The translations under genes and the position numbers were made by a program. The notes beneath the pieces were generated by a model. That model searched no databases. It was not told the origin of the DNA and saw only the letters and a program-made list of their open reading frames with translations. DNA of 64,000 nucleotides from Antarctobacter sediminis (lineage in GTDB: Bacteria > Pseudomonadota > Alphaproteobacteria > Rhodobacterales > Rhodobacteraceae). Shown in pieces: positions 60,976-64,000 of this stretch. The stretch covers positions 62,001-126,000 of the forward strand of contig NZ_JAHUZG010000005.1 in assembly GCF_019218285.1 (NCBI RefSeq), written 5' to 3'. Within the stretch, counting starts at the first letter, position 1, and each line of letters begins with the position of its first letter.

Positions 60976-63140
60976 CCACGCGACGTGTATTGTGCTCGGG
61001 ATGCGACATCTATTGCCAGGTAGAGGCCGAAGTTCCCGACAGCGGTCTTGTCGCGGACGTACGGGTCAAGGCGATTGATCCGCGCCCGCTGCGCGCCAAC
61101 ATCTGCATGAAGGGCGTTCACGCGCCCGAAGGTTTTGCCCACCCCAACCGCCTGCTGTACCCGCTGCGCCGGGCCGGAGCGCGGGGCGACGGCAAATGGC
61201 AACAGGTCAGTTGGGACGAGGCGCTGGACGATATCGCGGCGCGGCTGGGCGCCATCGTCAACCGGCACGGCCCCGAGGCCTTCGCCGTATCGACCTCGCA
61301 ATGGAACACCCAGACCGACAACGGGATGGCACGCCGCTTTATGAACCTGCTGGGGTCGCCCAACTGGATCAGCGGCGTGGCGATGTGCGCCGGGAACACC
61401 GCCGCGATCAATCGACTCGTCTACGGCTGGTATCCCTACCCCGACTACCCCAACACGCAATGCGTGGTCCTGTTCGGACACAACCCCAAGGCGCATTCAT
61501 GGACACCGGTCCACAATGCCATCCGACGGGCGCAGGAGCGCGGGGCCAAGGTGATCGTGCTGGACCCACGGCGCAGCGAAAATGCCGAACTGGCCGATCT
61601 GTGGTTGCCGCTGAAACCCGGAACCGATGCCGCCATGTGCCTTGGTTGGCTGAAAGTCATTCTGGACGAAGGCCTGTACGACGCCGATTTCGTTGCGCAG
61701 TGGACCGTGGGCTTTGACAGCTTCCGTAAACGTATCGACGCGTATCCGCTGGATCGGGTGGCCCGGATCACCGGTGTCGATGCGCATCTGATTGCACAGG
61801 CCGCTCGCATCTACGCCACCTCAACCCCTGCCGTGATCCCATGGACACCGATCACCGACCAGCAGCGCAACAGCACCAGCGCCATCCGGCTGATGTGCAT
61901 CCTGCGCGCGATCTGCGGCAATCTCGACGTCAAGGGCGGAGAGATCCTGCACGGGTTTCACCCGGATTTCATCAGCGAAACCGAACTGGAACGGCATGAC
62001 GCCCTGTCCGATGCGCAACGCGCCAAGCAGCTTGGTTCGGAGGATCATCCCGCCTTTACCTACCGCGCGGCGGATATGCTGAAAGAGCCCGCGCGCCGCG
62101 TCTGGGGGCATGACTATCCCAACCTCGTGAACGGCAGTTGCATGGCGGTGCCTTCGGCGGTGTTCCGCGCCATGGCGGACGGCGATCCCTATCCGGTCAA
62201 AGCGTTCTTTACCCTCGGGAACAACACGCTGCTGAGTTATGCCAATATGCAGCTGATCCACCGGGCCTTGATGGCGCAGGACCTCGTGGTGGCGGTTGAA
62301 CACTTCAAGACGCCCACCGCGCAACTGGCGGACTACATCCTGCCCGGCGACGCGTGGCTGGAACGCAATGCGATCAGCGACAGCTTTGCCTGGACCGCGA
62401 TCTATCGCACCAGCCAGAAAACGGTCGAGGCACCGGGCGAATGCCGACCGGTCTATGATTTCTGGCACGGTCTGGCGCATCGGATGGGATTGGGGGACGC
62501 GTTCCCCTGGCCCACGCAGGACGCCCTGCTGGACCACCGGGTGCAAAAGCTTGCGCCGGATTTCGCCAGCTTTGCAGAGAACCACGCCTATCACATGCCC
62601 CGCATGGCCTATCGAAAATACGAACGGACCGGCTTTGCGACGCCCTCGGGCAAGGTCGAACTGGCCTCCGGCATCCTTGACGAACTGGGATTTGATCCCC
62701 TGCCCGGCTGGCGGCCCGATCCGCCAGCCGACCCGGACTGGCCGCTGACCCTGTTCACCGGCGTGCGCGAGGATGCCTTTTTTCAGACCGGACACCGGCA
62801 CATCGCCTCTTTGCGCAAACGTCAACCAGAACCGCAGGCCTTTGTCTCGGTCGAGGATGCCCGCGCGCTTGGCATCGCGGCGGGTGACGATCTGGAGGTC
62901 GCAACCCGGCAGGGCCGCGTCCTGCTGAAGGCCGCAGTGCGCGATGACATGCCCATCGGTGTGGTGCGGGTGCCGCATGGCTGGTGGCTTCCCGAACGCC
63001 CGGAAGGCGATGGCAGCCTGTCAGGCGCATGGGACCATGCCGATGCACAGATCTGCCCGGATGATCCCGATCACGTCGACCGCGAACAGGGCATCCCGCA
63101 TCTCAAGGGCATCGCCTGCCGGGTCACACGGCTGTCCTGA
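60972..63140 (+). CDS. molybdopterin-dependent oxidoreductase (DMSO reductase superfamily)
   Basis: 722-residue molybdo-bis-MGD enzyme. A 4Fe-4S site is formed by Cys8, Cys11, Cys15 and Cys45 (CSGCDIYC, NICMKG). Cys139 (GVAMCAGNT) is in the position of the Mo ligand. The C-terminal molydopterin-binding domain starts near residue 590. No Tat signal, so it acts in the cytoplasm. No iron-sulfur or membrane partner gene is adjacent; it may belong to the thiosulfate reductase/BisC-like or catabolic hydroxylase-like members. Coupled to the HxlR regulator. Confidence 0.87.
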   Translation: MTTRRVLCSGCDIYCQVEAEVPDSGLVADVRVKAIDPRPLRANICMKGVHAPEGFAHPNRLLYPLRRAGARGDGKWQQVSWDEALDDIAARLGAIVNRHGPEAFAVSTSQWNTQTDNGMARRFMNLLGSPNWISGVAMCAGNTAAINRLVYGWYPYPDYPNTQCVVLFGHNPKAHSWTPVHNAIRRAQERGAKVIVLDPRRSENAELADLWLPLKPGTDAAMCLGWLKVILDEGLYDADFVAQWTVGFDSFRKRIDAYPLDRVARITGVDAHLIAQAARIYATSTPAVIPWTPITDQQRNSTSAIRLMCILRAICGNLDVKGGEILHGFHPDFISETELERHDALSDAQRAKQLGSEDHPAFTYRAADMLKEPARRVWGHDYPNLVNGSCMAVPSAVFRAMADGDPYPVKAFFTLGNNTLLSYANMQLIHRALMAQDLVVAVEHFKTPTAQLADYILPGDAWLERNAISDSFAWTAIYRTSQKTVEAPGECRPVYDFWHGLAHRMGLGDAFPWPTQDALLDHRVQKLAPDFASFAENHAYHMPRMAYRKYERTGFATPSGKVELASGILDELGFDPLPGWRPDPPADPDWPLTLFTGVREDAFFQTGHRHIASLRKRQPEPQAFVSVEDARALGIAAGDDLEVATRQGRVLLKAAVRDDMPIGVVRVPHGWWLPERPEGDGSLSGAWDHADAQICPDDPDHVDREQGIPHLKGIACRVTRLS

Positions 63141-63155
63141 CGGACAGCCGGGCGC

Positions 63156-63992
63156 TCAGGTCAGCCCATAGACCTGCCTTGCGGTGCCCTGCCCGATGGC
63201 GATTGCCTCATCTTCGGACAGAGAGGTCAGCAAGACGCGCGTGACTGCCAGCCAATCGGGCAGGCCCATGGCCATGTCGACCACGGGCCAGTCGCTGCCC
63301 CAGACCATGCGGGCCGGGCCGAACACCTCCAGCACGTGATCGACATAGGGCTGGATGGCGGCTTGGCTGGCCTGCCCCGGTGCGCAATAAGCCAGAACAC
63401 CGGACAGCTTGCAGACCACGTTCGGCTGCGCCGCCAGCGCCGCCAAATCGGCACGCCACGGATCCATCCCCCCGCCGGAAATGTCGGGCACCCCGCAGTG
63501 GTTCAGGACAAATTGCGTGTCCGGGCAGGCCTGCACGAGGTCAAGCCCCAGCGGCAATTGCCGCGCCAGTAGGCACAAGTCAAAGGGTTTGCCCCGCGCC
63601 CCAAGCTTGCGCAGGTTCGCCCGGAACCGATCTGTGCCTGACAGATCGTCCGGCATGACGTGCAGGATCCGGCGAAAACCAACGACCCTCAGATCCCCGC
63701 ATTCGTCCAGCCAGCCTTCGAACCCGTCCTCTTCGGGACGACACGAGGCAATCAGCCCGAGGAGTCCGCTGCCCTCTTGCCGCATCAGCCCGGCCACAAA
63801 ACGCGCCTCGGCCCTGTAGTCGGCATCATCGACGCCGGTTTCCATGAACAGGCTGCCCGATACGCCCTGACCTGCGGTCAGTTCCTTGTAGCGCTCCAAG
63901 GGAAAGGCCTTGTTCGCCAGTACCGGAATCTCCTTGGTCCAGCCATAGCCGGCCGCCTCGGGATAGATCAGGTGCTGGTGGGTGTCGATCAA
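63156..63992 (-). CDS. amidohydrolase family 2 (TIM-barrel) hydrolase
   Basis: 278-residue amidohydrolase-2 protein, related to 2-pyrone-4,6-dicarboxylate or L-fucono-lactonases. Metal-binding DTHQHL at the N-terminus, FVLNHCGVPDI (His) and the final MVWGSDWP (Asp). Normal length, complete, starting 8 bases from the window end. Convergent with the molybdoenzyme gene. Partners upstream of its start lie outside the window. Confidence 0.83.
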   Translation of the reverse strand: MIDTHQHLIYPEAAGYGWTKEIPVLANKAFPLERYKELTAGQGVSGSLFMETGVDDADYRAEARFVAGLMRQEGSGLLGLIASCRPEEDGFEGWLDECGDLRVVGFRRILHVMPDDLSGTDRFRANLRKLGARGKPFDLCLLARQLPLGLDLVQACPDTQFVLNHCGVPDISGGGMDPWRADLAALAAQPNVVCKLSGVLAYCAPGQASQAAIQPYVDHVLEVFGPARMVWGSDWPVVDMAMGLPDWLAVTRVLLTSLSEDEAIAIGQGTARQVYGLT

Positions 63993-64000
63993 ACCGACCA

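Noticed and set aside
58782-61496. 904-codon minus-strand open frame
   Set aside because: It spans the antisense of the transporter, regulator and molybdoenzyme genes, all with clear family motifs; His/Gln/Arg-rich noise.

Overview
The window looks like chromosomal DNA of a marine alphaproteobacterium of the Rhodobacteraceae (Roseobacter group). The grounds are the high GC content with GC-ending codons, a Tad pilus locus of alphaproteobacterial type, a DddQ-type DMSP lyase, a BCCT onium transporter, DoeA/DoeD-like ectoine-type genes and many ATGA-coupled operons. No insertion sequence, prophage, integrase or CRISPR array is visible. One tRNA gene (CAT anticodon) is present. The genus is not determined.

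0.3-13.3 kb: a Tad/Flp pilus locus. Three small Flp-type pilin genes (two differ by a single silent base) are followed by cpaB, cpaC, an OmpA-type lipoprotein, cpaE, cpaF, tadB, tadC, two TPR lipoproteins, the prepilin peptidase gene and an AAA ATPase of the type associated with Flp pilus loci. Hairpin terminators divide the locus into pilin, cpaB, cpaC-ompA and cpaE-onward units. A decayed small gene lies between the peptidase and ATPase genes.

13.3-23.5 kb: an AbrB-family membrane protein, the tRNA, a pseudoazurin with a nearby perfect palindrome, a membrane-anchored unknown protein, an AttEFGH-like ABC export operon with one fused permease, a PhnF-like regulator, a TIM-barrel isomerase and a DoeD-like transaminase.

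23.7-27.2 kb: a DoeA-like creatinase-fold hydrolase, an ArgE/M20 deacetylase and an IdnD-like dehydrogenase. With the divergent transaminase they resemble an ectoine-type degradation route in which an M20 enzyme takes the place of DoeB.

27.2-31.2 kb: a four-gene coupled operon, HAD-UbiA fusion, GtrA, DprE1-like oxidase and DprE2-like reductase. This is the full gene logic of polyprenyl-phosphoryl-D-arabinose synthesis known from mycobacteria, and the main unexpected system here.

31.3-43.5 kb: a hydroxypyruvate isomerase-like gene, a Rieske oxygenase coupled to a glutamine synthetase-like ligase, a compact four-gene two-component signalling island, a PanE-like reductase, and a large protein with three LamG-like repeats, two Pro-Asp linkers and a PIG-L deacetylase domain.

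43.5-58.5 kb: two divergent operons around an RpiR regulator whose start codon sits inside a long inverted repeat. Leftward: FAD-GcvT demethylase, MDR dehydrogenase, DddQ DMSP lyase, three tandem enolase-superfamily enzymes and an aminotransferase. Rightward: regulator, Rieske oxygenase, GFA protein, aldehyde dehydrogenase, BCCT transporter and a CMD protein. Together they read as uptake and stepwise breakdown of quaternary ammonium and/or sulfonium osmolytes, with formaldehyde handling.

58.5-64 kb: an SLC13-type transporter, an HxlR regulator coupled to a molybdopterin oxidoreductase, and an amidohydrolase that starts 8 bases from the window end.
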